From Litsea cubeba (taxonomy: Eukaryota > Streptophyta > Magnoliopsida > Laurales > Lauraceae): a stretch of 64,000 nt of DNA. The stretch lies in the NCBI GenBank assembly GCA_012931725.1, contig CM022944.1, positions 35,495,342-35,559,341 of the forward strand, written 5' to 3'. The translations under genes were made by a program, and so were the position numbers. Positions 30,343 through 40,900 of this stretch are shown here, in pieces (within the stretch, counting starts at the first letter, position 1; each line of letters begins with the position of its first letter). The notes under the pieces were generated by a model. The model was given only the letters and a program-made list of their open reading frames with translations, was not told where the DNA came from and did not search any database.

Positions 30343-32001
30343 GAAGAAGCATTTCAAAGGATTCATTCGCAGTTTGTGTTTGCGAAGCCGGAGGAAGACT
30401 TCTCGAAGGTTTTCGAGATGATCTTCTTTTCTTTTGCTTTTGACGGCGAGGTCATCAACGTAACATTCAACCGTCTTGTGCTGCATATCTTGGAATATTT
30501 TCATCATAGCCCTCTGATATGTGGCACCGGCATTTTTCAGACCAAATGGCATGACAATGTAGCAATACACGCCAAATGGGGTCCGAAAAGATGTATTTTT
30601 TTCATCTTCAAGATGCATCTTTATCTGATTGTAGCCAGAGAAACCATCCATGAATGTCATTCGCTCGAATCCACAGGTATTATCGATCATTACCTCTGGT
30701 ATGGGGAGCGGAAATTCATCTTTAGGGCATGCGCCGTTCAGGTCTCTATAGTCAATACAGACCCTGATCTGCCCGTTTTTCTTTGTCACGGGGACAATGT
30801 TGGCTAACCATTCAGGATGTTGTTCCTCACGGATGAAGCCGACGCTTTTGAGTTTTTGAACTTCTTGTTCAATTTTATCCATTACATCTGGACGGAATCT
30901 TCTTTGGCCTTGCTTGATAGGCTTGATGTCTTCTTGAAGATTGAGTTTGTGAACCGCTATTTTGGGGTCTAAGCCTGGCATTACAGCGTAAGACCATGCA
31001 AAGCAATTAACGAACTCATGAAGAAAGGCGATATACTCGGGTAACTCATCATCCTTTATATTCTTGCTTATGAATACAGGACGTGGGTTATCTGGTGTTC
31101 CCAAGTCTATCTTTTGAACAGGATCTTCTGTTGGAAGGTTCGAAGGTGGTTCCTCCATAATATTTTCGAAGGCTTCCAGCTCAACGAAACCTTCTGGGGT
31201 TTCAAAGGTATTTCCAGACCAAGGTTTTGTTCCTTTCCACGGGTCTTCTTGATCGGTAATTTTCCCCAAGCTTGCTATGAGATGATCCCAATCACCTGTT
31301 GAAACCGGGTTGAAGTAGGCTACTTCTTTTGGAGATGAGGGTTCTTCTGGGTCAGAAGTCCACACGTCTGTGCCATCGGACAACTCCTCTTCATTTTCGA
31401 AGAAATCGTGCCAATTGGATGAGCTTCCTGGATCTTTGTCAGGTGACTCATCAAAGAGATATCCAGGGAGATCGATGTCTTCATGGACTTGAGATGTTGA
31501 GGCTTGGTCAGTATATTGACTTTTAAGCCTTTGTGTCAACTGTCTCAAGGGAGTGTCGGGATCATACCCTAACCCGTGTGAAGACTTTTCTACATAGTCG
31601 TAGAGTCTCCAATCTTCCAGCTGGCTTTTGGTCAAGACGGGCCTTAATGGCGTGAGAATACCGCGTCCTTCTCCCAAACCGACTGGGTTTTGAGCGTCAT
31701 AGCCCATTTTCTTCATAATAGCTTGTGCCACAGAACTGTATAAGGATAGTTGAGGCATACCTTTATTTTGGAAAGGTTCAAGCATGGAGTTTGATAAAGA
31801 AGCATCCGATCTATGGAAGAAGATCGGCTTTTCCTTTGCTGAAGTTGCTGGAACAACGAAGGAAGCTGACGTAGGATCTTCTATGTTAGAAGTTGTATCC
31901 ATTGGAGTGAGAGTAGGCTGAACTTGCTGAGTGTCAGCTTGGCTTGACGATGCGTCGTCTTCTGGCTCTGAATCCGAGTTCGTGTCTTGCATGATAGACA
32001 C
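30338..32001 (-). pseudogene. pol: G1 G-patch-like domain and reverse transcriptase
   Basis: An open frame from 32001 to the S insertion. The first ~200 residues are acidic and low-complexity but contain a G-patch-like motif near residues 92-120 (IMKKMGYDAQNPVGLGEGRGI, about 31640-31735), a glycine-rich RNA-binding motif also known near retroviral proteases. A gypsy RT follows: IVPVTKKNGQIRVCIDYRDL, PLPIPEVMID, FMDGFSGYNQI, FRTPFGVY, VMPFGLKNAGATYQR, and the catalytic YVDD at 30451-30462. Twenty codons later the frame runs into S and continues at 26545. The enzyme would copy the element RNA. The frame differs from the protease frame, and a stop lies between them. Confidence 0.9.
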
Positions 32002-32031
32002 GAAAGAGACAACAAATCTGCCCCCAGGCTT

Positions 32032-32631
32032 TTACTTTGCCTTCTTCACTTTAGTTGTGACGACCAAAGGCTTTGAAGGTTTGAGGGAGATGATGAAGGG
32101 AGTTTGAATGCTCTCTTCGGATTTACCGGATGATTTGTTTTCTTCCGGTGATTGTTGAGGAGCATTACCTTTATCTTTCTGGAGATTTTCGACAAAGGAT
32201 CCTGCGTGCTTATCCTCTTCTTCTTTTTCACCTTCATACATCTGTGAGTCTGCGAAGTGGACTTCTTTACCTTTGAAGGGTTTTCTGTCCGCAAAGACTC
32301 GATGTATCATGCCGTCGTCGCCAACAAACTTCATGCATTGATGTAGAGTTGAAGGGACAACACCATTCTCGTGGATCCAAGGACGTCCGAGAAGGATGTT
32401 GTAGCATGAAGGGGTTTTTATTGCATACACAGTGACCTCAGAGATAAAATCACCGATCTGCAACTTGAACCTGATTTTGCCAATAGGCCTTTGAGTACTC
32501 CCATCGTATCCAAAGATAGATACAGATGTGTGGCTCAACTTGCTGGGTGGGATGCCCAACTCTTCGAGAGCCGATGTGGAGATGAGGTTGAGTGCAGAAC
32601 CTGGGTCGATCTGAACTCTGTGCATAGGCAT
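32032..32631 (-). pseudogene. pol: G1 aspartic protease
   Basis: Retropepsin-like domain with the catalytic motif DPGSALNLIS near 32600, followed by IFGYDGSTQRPIGKIRF and YNILLGRPWIHE. The catalytic triplet DSG/DTG appears as DPGS, as in many Tat elements. It would cut the gag-pol polyprotein. It is in frame with the upstream ORF apart from one TAA near 32641, inside the phrase LYFTG-stop-IKEMPM. A ~70-residue lysine/serine-rich tail leads to its own stop at 32032, and the RT frame starts about 30 bp further on. Confidence 0.85.
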
Positions 32632-32640
32632 TTCCTTGAT

Positions 32641-34485
32641 TTACCCTGTGAAGTACAGGGATCGGTTATGCCTGGTTTCGCCAAGTAGGAGGTCGTCCTT
32701 TGTGAAGGCGATGGTTGCACTGGCTGCTTTTTTAACCGAGAGGCATTCAATGCATGACCCCTCAGTTTTCTTTTTTTCTCCCTTTGAGGAGGCTTCTGAG
32801 ATTTTGACCCGGTAATCCATTTCAATTTGGAGGACTTGCGGGGCATGTTTGTCGACATCCTCATTCAGCTTTTGTAATTCCGAGATGAGATTATCACGAG
32901 TGTGCGGAGACATTCGCAACAAATCTAGGATGTGCAGACGTGCAGGTATGTGCTTGAAGTGTTCAATCAAGTCATACTTGAAAGCCTCCTTAGGGCCTGC
33001 ATGTTCATCATTGTTGCCACTAGGGGCGCTTACAACATCTTTTCTCGAAGGATTTACATATGTAAAGGAAGATTGGTTGTAATTTTTATGGTAGTCCCGG
33101 CCAGAGCGGGTGCCTCTACCAACTTCGAGAGCTTCTTGAGAAAGGTCTTCGTTTGGAAGATTATCTTCAGGATCAAGAGGCTGTCGTTTTTCATTTGCTG
33201 AGGATGAATCAGCAGCAGAGTTGCCATCCTCAGTGATTGTGTTGCACGGAGCATTTTCCGGGAACAAGTCCTGAACAGCATCCAGCAACCTTTCTTCTTC
33301 GTTGACTAATTCATCGTCCCAAGCATCAATGGCTGGGAATTCTTCAGTCAGGAAGGGCGTGAACTTTGAAGTCACCGTCTCAGGAGAAGAAACCTGAGAG
33401 GGTGTCATCTCAGTGAAAGTCACGTGAGACGAGGTGGCTTCAGAAGATACATTCCTAGGCGTCGCGAGAGTGTAAGTGCTCTCATCAGACGATGCTTCGG
33501 AAGAGATATAATCCCGAATTATCACATTACAGGAAGCTCTGACGGGAGACGTTGCCTGATCGGAGTCAGACTCATCCTCGGATGTAAGAGGATCGTCTAT
33601 CCAGCAATTTTCTCCATTTTCAGGAGTTAAGGGAGGATGTACCTGGTGCTCTTTAGGGACTTCAGGCTCTGGGTTGCGAGGAGGCTCGTTGACGCGGTCT
33701 TGCTCTTGTTCTAGAGCGAGTCGCTGCAAGATCCTTGCATGTTCTTCAAGATCAGGCATGGGAGCCGGATCTTCTTCTTCATCAACTCTTTGTGGCTCAA
33801 CGTGGTTGATTTCCACTGGAGTAATGAGAGGTGCTGAGTCAGCAGCATTTTCTTGTACAGCCTCTTGGTCTTCTTCATCATCAGACCAGGATCCTTGTGG
33901 TTGTAGGGGGTTATACCAGATTACTGGCATAAGATGAGACTCAGGAACCCATTCTTCATCGGAGAGATATTCTCCTGTTTCAAGGGACTCCTCCCACTCA
34001 TCTATGTAGTTGGATTCGAATCCATCATCGGTGTCGCTGGACTCGTATCCATCAATGGAGAATCCAACTACCGAATTGCAAGAGTATGATGCCTCCTGCA
34101 TGGCTTCTTTGAATTGAGGGGGCATGAAATCACTGAGAGTGAATTTTCTTACCCCCTTTGAAGTCTCTGGAAGAGATATTTTTGTTGCCTCCAGTGAAAC
34201 GGTAGAGGAAGCCTCTGCCTTTTCTTTGACCTCTAGTTTTGGCTGGGTCTTCTCTTGCCGTTTGAGCTTGAGGAGATGCTTCCTAGCCTGCCTTCGCTGT
34301 TGAGCTGTAAGTTTTGTTTTCACGACCTCCCAATTTTCATCTTCCAGGAGATCGGGATGTACCCATATCGGTTGTCCGTCTGGTGTCGGGTATAAGGAAC
34401 CAGTTCCTCGGACGCTTGGATTGAGTTTATCACCTTGAAAGAAGTAATGATCTTTTTCTTCGGTGATTTTGATGTTTGTCCACAT
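32641..34485 (-). CDS. G1 gag C-terminal / pre-protease region, function unknown
   Basis: A 614-codon open frame between the gag core and the protease. The N-terminal ~80 residues continue the gag zinc region (GSLYPTPDGQPIWVHPDLL). The middle is strongly acidic and serine-rich without a recognised domain. The end (SVKKAASATIAFTKDDLLLG) leads into the protease, as in gag-pro-pol polyproteins. It is probably part of one polyprotein with its neighbours, now separated by a frame change near 34485 and a stop at 32641. Its job is unknown; the length of the linker is unusual but Tat gags are long. Confidence 0.6.
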   Translation of the reverse strand: MWTNIKITEEKDHYFFQGDKLNPSVRGTGSLYPTPDGQPIWVHPDLLEDENWEVVKTKLTAQQRRQARKHLLKLKRQEKTQPKLEVKEKAEASSTVSLEATKISLPETSKGVRKFTLSDFMPPQFKEAMQEASYSCNSVVGFSIDGYESSDTDDGFESNYIDEWEESLETGEYLSDEEWVPESHLMPVIWYNPLQPQGSWSDDEEDQEAVQENAADSAPLITPVEINHVEPQRVDEEEDPAPMPDLEEHARILQRLALEQEQDRVNEPPRNPEPEVPKEHQVHPPLTPENGENCWIDDPLTSEDESDSDQATSPVRASCNVIIRDYISSEASSDESTYTLATPRNVSSEATSSHVTFTEMTPSQVSSPETVTSKFTPFLTEEFPAIDAWDDELVNEEERLLDAVQDLFPENAPCNTITEDGNSAADSSSANEKRQPLDPEDNLPNEDLSQEALEVGRGTRSGRDYHKNYNQSSFTYVNPSRKDVVSAPSGNNDEHAGPKEAFKYDLIEHFKHIPARLHILDLLRMSPHTRDNLISELQKLNEDVDKHAPQVLQIEMDYRVKISEASSKGEKKKTEGSCIECLSVKKAASATIAFTKDDLLLGETRHNRSLYFTG

Positions 34486-35417
34486 GTCACCATGTTGACG
34501 GAGGCAGGCCCATAGTTTTTGTCAAAGGTGATGACTCCGTTTTTCCACATCTCGTTTATTTTCTCCCTCACAATGAAGCATTGATTGAGAGGATGCGAGA
34601 TCATCTAGTGGTATGGACAGTACCGAGGATCGTTGGTTTTGCCAACATCACCCGGTCTTTTTGGTTCAGGCAAGGTGAGCTTGCTGTTTGCCACAAGAGC
34701 CCCAAAGATTTCATCAAACGGGTATTTCTTCTCTACTCGTTCTTTAAAGGCATCTGAGAGTTCAGGTCTCTTACCAGCAACTTTATTTTCGGCTTTCTTT
34801 GGTGGCTGAGGAGCTGACTTGGTCTGCACATTGAGGACCTCTTTTTTCTTTGGTTTAGAGGTTGCAATGGCGGTTAGCTCTTTTCTTGATGATTTCTGAC
34901 TGTTGAGGTCTTTAATCACCGTTTCAGCTTCCATGGAAGCTTCTAGGAGTTCTCCCAGGTTTTTTGATTTGTTGCCGATGATCATGGAGCGGATTCTGGC
35001 TCTCATGTTGTTTCGGCAAATGTCGACTAGCGACGCTTGTGGCAATACATCAGAGCATTTGTATGCCATTGCTTTCCACTTGTGAATGAAGTCATATGTT
35101 GACTCATTCTCTCCCTGTTTTAGGCTGCACAGCTGAGCCATAGTAGCGAGATGATCCTCACCTTTAAAGTGAGTCAGGAAGCGTGTCTCTAGCATGGCCC
35201 AGTTTTGGATCGAGTCCTCCGGCAGAGTGGAGTACCAATCGAAGGCCGTACCTTTTAGGGTACTTGCAAAGAGGCGGATCTTGAGTGCATCTTGATCCGC
35301 GATAGCTCCCGTCAGGATCTTGAAGTGGATGACGTGCTGTCTCGCTGATCCTTCCCCGTATATGTTTGGAGAGTAGGATGCTTGAATTTTGTGGGGAACG
35401 GGACCGAGTCCATCCAT
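34486..35417 (-). pseudogene. gag: G1 gag core (capsid) and atypical zinc finger
   Basis: Retrotransposon gag domain. The frame 35417-34605 contains HVIHFKILTG, LFASTLKGTAFDWYSTL, FLTHFKGEDHLATMAQL and LKQGENESTYDFIHKWK, the hallmarks of the gypsy capsid. After it comes a CPYH...HPLNQC finger (C-x2-H type) interrupted by a TAG at 34605 where related elements have CAG. The frame then changes near 34485. Upstream, a single-base frame change near 35360 separates it from the N-terminal gag ORF. It would form the particle. Confidence 0.85.
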
Positions 35418-36758
35418 AAGGGATATGGTGGCTTGATCCCATGCTCCTTGAGTATATCCTCTTCTTTTGCTTTGGCAAGGATACTGTCTACGTCCTTTTT
35501 GGTAAGGGCGCGTGACTCATTTTCTTCTCCATTTACCCCATCATCTTGATGATTCGGAGGAGGTTCATTGTTCGCCTGATTTTGGAAGGCGAGGAGAAGG
35601 TTTTCCATCAGAGTTTCAATCCTCTGCTGGCCCTGTTCCAACTGCTGGATGCGGGTGATCGCATCTTCTGGAGGTGGATTGCGGGGTGGTGGCTCAGAAT
35701 TTGTAGCCAAGACATTTATCCTTCGTAATTCAAACGAAGAAACTGTCCTGGTGACTGAGCTGGGGCTCATTCTTTTTGAAGAAGAGCTTGAGGAAGGATC
35801 ACTCTGCTGTCCTTTGCTTGAAGGAGCAGGGGATTCTTCTAAATGTCTTCTTGTCCTGGAGACGCTGCGGGTCATCGGACGTCGGACATGGATTTTTGTT
35901 GCTGATTTTTGGCGCCTTCTGGTTTTCCCAGCCATATGGACGGCAATAACTTGGTTGGGTCTTTCTTTTTCGACCCATTTGGGAGAGACTTGAAGTGTAG
36001 GAGGCTGGGTCCTTTGCTTATCTAGTCTCTTTTGCCAGTATGACGCGCGGCGGCGTATACGACGAGCAATTTGAGCTTCGGTCAGCTCTGGATGGGCTTT
36101 GACGATGAAGGATGTGCTCCCTATGGCGCAGCAGCCGAGCCTGTCTTCTTTGCAGCTGGGCAAGGACAGGATGCGAACCCTGTCCTTCGCCTGTTGCAGC
36201 GAAGCTTTGAATTTTTGGAGTTCGGCCCCTGTTGAGATGAAGGGTCGAACTGCATGTTTGTAGGCCTTAGCAGGTGCTTGTAGAGGCCTTGTGATGCATG
36301 ATCTGATTTTGGGCTTGTAGGAACAAGCCGGCTCATGCTGGGATGACTTGGAAGTCAAGTTGGAGATGGGTCTCTCCTCTTTCATGTAAGCAAGAGGGTA
36401 GAACTGGTTCTCCTTGAGTGGGGCCAGGAATGCTGGCTTAGTGGATGTTTGGGACCTTCTCTGTTTTCGTGAAGGTCTTGGGGACCAAGTCTTGGGATAG
36501 ACCTGGTTGCTTGCAGGTCGAGGCTTCGTGGGGGTGCCACGAGCTTCAGGCCTGCTGGTGCTCGCCTTTGGTGTCACGGTAGTGACACGTTGAGAGGCGA
36601 GTTTCTACTTCTTGGAGGGAGCAGTTTGTTCCTCGGGAAGTGGGAATGGTCCCAGAGTCCCAAAGACGATAGTCCGGGGAGTCGAGGTCGACCCGGAGTT
36701 CAGAGAGTTGCCGAGGGAGTTGACGCTTCGGCAACTGATGGGGCGCTTGTAGGTGCGC
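35312..36758 (-). pseudogene. gag: G1 gag N-terminal extension
   Basis: A 421-codon frame (36577-35312) rich in Pro, Ser, Arg and Lys, ending in the capsid start (IKPPYPLWMDSVPFPTKFKH) before the frame shifts. Reading upward past a TAG near 36606, the same frame stays open to 36758, where the Sirevirus target duplication begins. Its first codons continue on the far side of the Sirevirus at 44260-44325. No domain is recognised, apart from a coiled-coil-like stretch (DAITRIQQLEQGQQRIETLM) before the capsid. Confidence 0.75.
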
Positions 36759-36763
36759 GTAGT
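36759..36763. repeat. Sirevirus target-site duplication, left copy
   Basis: GTAGT, identical to 44255-44259. Confidence 0.95.
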
Positions 36764-36955
36764 TGTTGGAATTTGAGATGACTTGAAAGTCTTCTGAAGA
36801 ATTTGAAGAATCAGTATCTCAAGTATTGATTTGAGTTGGAATTCTTGTCAACACATTGTCACAAACATGATGATAATAAGCTGGTGTTGATAGAGCTGAA
36901 AAGAAGAAACAGAATTGAAACAGTCAGGAATTAAGAATTCCTGATGCAGAGCACG

Positions 36956-37149
36956 CGGTCGACCGGGCTCTTCATGAGGTCGACCGAGAAAGAAGAAACC
37001 TGCAGAAAACAGTTTCAGGCACCTCCCAGTTATTTTCGTGACACAGTGTGTCTTCGGTCGACCGGGACTCCAGGATGTCGACCGAGCTCGAAATTGTCTG
37101 TTTTCCAGTCAGTGTTTTCGGTCGACCGAGCAAGCCATGATGTCGACCG
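36956..37149. promoter_or_regulatory. Sirevirus 5' LTR palindrome array (three pairs)
   Basis: Six copies of CGGTCGACCG or a one-sided variant (AGGTCGACCG, ATGTCGACCG) at 36956, 36977, 37055, 37075, 37119 and 37140. They form three pairs with 21, 20 and 21 bp between members. The first member of each pair is the perfect palindrome and the second is the variant. The array lies upstream of the TATA box. Palindromic repeats in U3 are a known Sirevirus feature. Confidence 0.85.
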
Positions 37150-37281
37150 AGCACGGGAACCAGAGTTGCGCAGAATTAGAAGTTTTGCACGAAAATTCAG
37201 CACAGTTATCTATTTCGTTTGGGAATCTTTCTAAACGAATTGTAGCCCGTTTTGAATACAATTAAGGGTTATTAAAACCTA

Positions 37282-37289
37282 TATAAAGG
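37282..37289 (+). promoter_or_regulatory. Sirevirus 5' LTR TATA box
   Basis: TATAAAGG within AACCTATATAAAGGCATGC, 519 bp into the LTR, with transcription expected about 30 bp further on. Confidence 0.75.
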
Positions 37290-37910
37290 CATGCTTGGGT
37301 CGTTCATAAACACATCAGAAGAGACACCAGAAGAGAGAAAGAATAGAGAAGAGTTTGAGAGAGTTTTGGAGAGAAGAAGAGTGCTGGTGCTGTGTTGCTG
37401 TGTTGCTGCATTATCAGACGTTTTCTACAGCAATTGTGGACGAGATTATGCTCTAGAAGATGGTGATTCGTCCATGAGTTAAGTGTCTCTCTGTTTATGC
37501 TTTAATTTCAATTTGTAAGGGATTGAGAGAGAGAGAATTGTAGAGGGGAAGGGCTGTAGACAGAGTTTATTTCTATTCTGTTCTTACATTAAGTTGGTGC
37601 TTGGTGTTTAGGGTTTGGTGATCCTATCTGTTGGTGCAGATAAATTGTAAAGGGAGTCGGTGCTTCCTAGATAGTTGGTGCTATCTGAAACTAAGGGTTG
37701 GTGCTCTTTGTCGTTGGTGCGACTAAATAAGATTCAGATCTGTCCCGGATTGGTGTTCGGACAGTCTTTGAACCGTGGACGTAGCCTTTCGGTGAACCAC
37801 GTTAAATCTGGTGTCATTGTGTGATTTGACTTGTTTTGTTGTTGAATTGGACCTGTTTTTAGAAATCACTGATTCACCCCCCCCTCTCAGTGATCGCGGT
37901 ATCCAACAAT

Positions 37911-37922
37911 TGGTATCAGAGC
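37911..37922 (+). promoter_or_regulatory. Sirevirus primer-binding site
   Basis: TGGTATCAGAGC, two bases after the LTR end, complementary to the 3' end of initiator tRNA-Met. This is the usual primer of plant copia elements. Confidence 0.9.
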
Positions 37923-37962
37923 GAGGTTCCCTTGATCAGTTTAATACGCTAAGGGTGATCTC

Positions 37963-40900
37963 TTGTCAAATCACATGGCAGTCAATACAGGGAATATGAA
38001 AGCACCTCTGTTTGATGGTTCTAATTACTCCTTTTGGAAGATTAGGATGCAAGCCTTCATCAAATCTCTTGGCTATGATGTTTGGGAGGCTGTCAGAGCC
38101 GGTTACAATGCTGCCACAGTACCCAATGATACAGCATCGAAGAAGTTGGCAGACAACGACTCCAAGGCGCAGAATGCACTCTTTAGTGGCCTTGTGGACA
38201 GCGAGCTTGTCAAAGTAATTGCATGCAAAACAGCCAAGGAAATTTGGGACAAGTTGCAAAGCATACATGAAGGTGATGAGAAGATTAAAGAAGCCAAATT
38301 GCAAACTCATCGCTCTCAATTCGAGTCTCTTCGCATGGAGGAAAGCGAGAATGTTGACTCGTATATGCAACGAGTGAATGAAGTCACGAATGACATTCGT
38401 GGACTAGGGGAGGAGATTAAAGAGCCGGTCATCGTCAAAAAGGTTCTAAGATCTCTTCTTCCCCGGTTTGATTCAAAAGTCTCAGCTATCGAAGAAGCCA
38501 AAGATCTGAATGCATTTTCCATGGATGAATTACATGGTTCTCTAACTGCCTATGAGATGCGCATAGGAAAGACGTCTTCATCTGATAAAGAAGCAGCCTT
38601 CAAAGTTCAGAAAAAGGCAAAAGAGACTGCTGGTCATGATGTTGATTCTGATGATGATGAGCTTGAGGCTCAATTTGTTAGAAAGTTGAAGAAAGGAAGC
38701 AATGGCAAGTACAAAGGGAAGCTACCCTTTAAATGCTTCAATTGTGGAGGTATTGGTCACTTTGCTGCGAAGTGTCCGCTAAAAGAAGACAATGATAATG
38801 ACTCTTATGCTGAAAAGAGTAAAGGAAATAGAAATTTCAGAAAAAGGGGCAAAGCTAAAAACTTTCTATGTCAACAAGATGACAGCACGTCTGAAACTTC
38901 AGACGATGATGAATCAACCGAAGCTCTCTTCATGGTCACTGTTGAAGAAGAAGAAGAGCTAGATCCGGAAGAGGATGAGGAGGCTGAAGTCAATCTTGAA
39001 GAGGAACTCATAGCCGCACTTGAGGAGCTAAGCATGGAACGCAAATCAAGTAAGAAAAATCTGAAACTTCTCCATGAATCTGAAAGTTCTATTATTGCTT
39101 TGAAAACTCAAGTAGAAGAATATAAAAGAATGGTAGAAGTCCTTGAAAACCAAATAAGTATCAAAAAGGAAGAGGCTATGAAACTTGAAACTGAGATCGC
39201 TAGAGCAAAAGCTGAAAATTTGGAAAATAGCAAAAAACTCAAAGCGCTCCAAGCGATTGAAGGGACTATGAAACTTGATGAACTACTGAAAGTTCAAAGA
39301 CCAGCCCACTTCAGATTTGGTCTAGGATTTGAGAAAGGTGAATCCTCTAAGATTGCACCTCCTAAAAAGAAAGAGCTTGTGAAGCAAGTCACTGCACCTT
39401 CTAACTCTATGAAGCCCACTCAACCTAGAAAGGAGTCCATTCCTGTTAGAAAGGTAATGAAGACTAACCAGCCACAAAGAAGATACAAATTCTATGGTTA
39501 TTGCTTTCATTGTAATATGTTTGGACATAAAAGAGCTGATTGCAAATTCTATGTAAGAAACAGTCCATTTGTGACTAGGAATCCTTTTTCAATCCTAAGT
39601 AGCCACAAAATTGAGTGCTATATGTGTCATAATTATGGACACTTGGCTAGGGATTGTAGGTTGCCTATTGCTAACAAACTTCAGGTTGAAAAGAAACCCA
39701 AGTTAGTCAAGGCTTGGAGAGCAAAGCAAAGTGCAGAAAGTCTCAAAGAATCTCTCATTGTGCAAACGGCATTCAATGCACAAAAGAAGACAGCACCATG
39801 GGTCCTTGATAGTGGTTGTTCAAGCCATATGACTGGTGATAAAGAGAAATTCATCAAATTACAGCACTATGAAGGCGGTTCAGTGAAATTTGGCAACAAT
39901 GATGGTGCCAAAATCTGCGGAAAAGGTGTTATTCAGCTTATGGCAAACAAGATCAGATCTGAAGAAGTCTTATATGTGTCTGGATTGAGACACAACCTGC
40001 TTAGTGTAAGCCAGATCTGTGACAAGGGTCACGAAGTTCTCTTCACAAAGAATGGGTTTGCCATCAAGAAGAGTAGCAACGGCAAAACAGTGGCAACTGG
40101 ATCAAGAACTGCTGGAAATCTCTATACACTGTCAGATGGAGCTGAAAAGACCTGCTTGATGAGTCGGACAGAGGAAAGTTGGTTGTGGCACAAACGCCTT
40201 GGGCATCTAAGCTTTGATAACATGTCAAAGATTTGCAATTCAAAGGCTGTAAGAGGCATGTCTAAAGTTGAAAAGCCTTCCAATCCCATTTGCGACTCTT
40301 GCCAAAAGGGAAAGCAAACGAGGGTTATGTTCAAGTCAAAGGAGCATCATTCCAAGAAACCTCTTGAGCTAGTGCACACTGATCTCTGTGGACCGATGCG
40401 AACTCAAAGCACCAATGGAGATAAGTATTTCATGTTATGCATTGATGATTATACTCGTATGACATGGGTATTGTTTCTTAAGCATAAGCATCAAGCACTT
40501 GATCGTTTTAAAGTGTTTAAAGCACAGGTTGAAAATCAATTGGAAAAACGTATCAAGATTTTAAGGTCTGATCGTGGAGGCGAGTTCACATCTGAAGAGT
40601 TCACTAAATATTGTGAACATCATGGCATTCAAAGACAGTACTCAGCCCCTAGAACTCCACAGCAAAATGGAGTTGTGGAACGGAAGAATCGCACCGTACA
40701 AGAGATGGCTCGTACGATGCTAAGTGAAAGCAAGATGGCTGACAAGTATTGGAAAGAGGCAATTCATACGGCTGTATACATTCAAAACCGATGCTTGATC
40801 AGGCCACATGAAGACAAAACTCCCTATGAGCTATGGTTTGGGAGAAAAGCAACAGTCAAGCACTTCAAAGTCTTCGGCAGCAAGTGTTACATCAAGCGGC

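Larger units (their letters stand above)
36764..37908 (+). repeat. Sirevirus 5' LTR
   Basis: Begins TGTTGGAATTTGAGATG and ends CGGTATCCAACA. Palindromes lie at 36956-37149, the TATA box at 37282, and a purine-rich leader from 37317. It differs from the 3' LTR at about 36867 (CACAAAC/CATAAAC), 37071 (CTCCAGG/CTCTAGG), 37590 (ACATTAAG/ACATCAAG) and in a C run near 37880 (one base). Confidence 0.95.

Noticed and set aside
37911..37922. tRNA gene fragment
   Set aside because: Only the 12-nt primer complement is present, directly behind the LTR; no cloverleaf.
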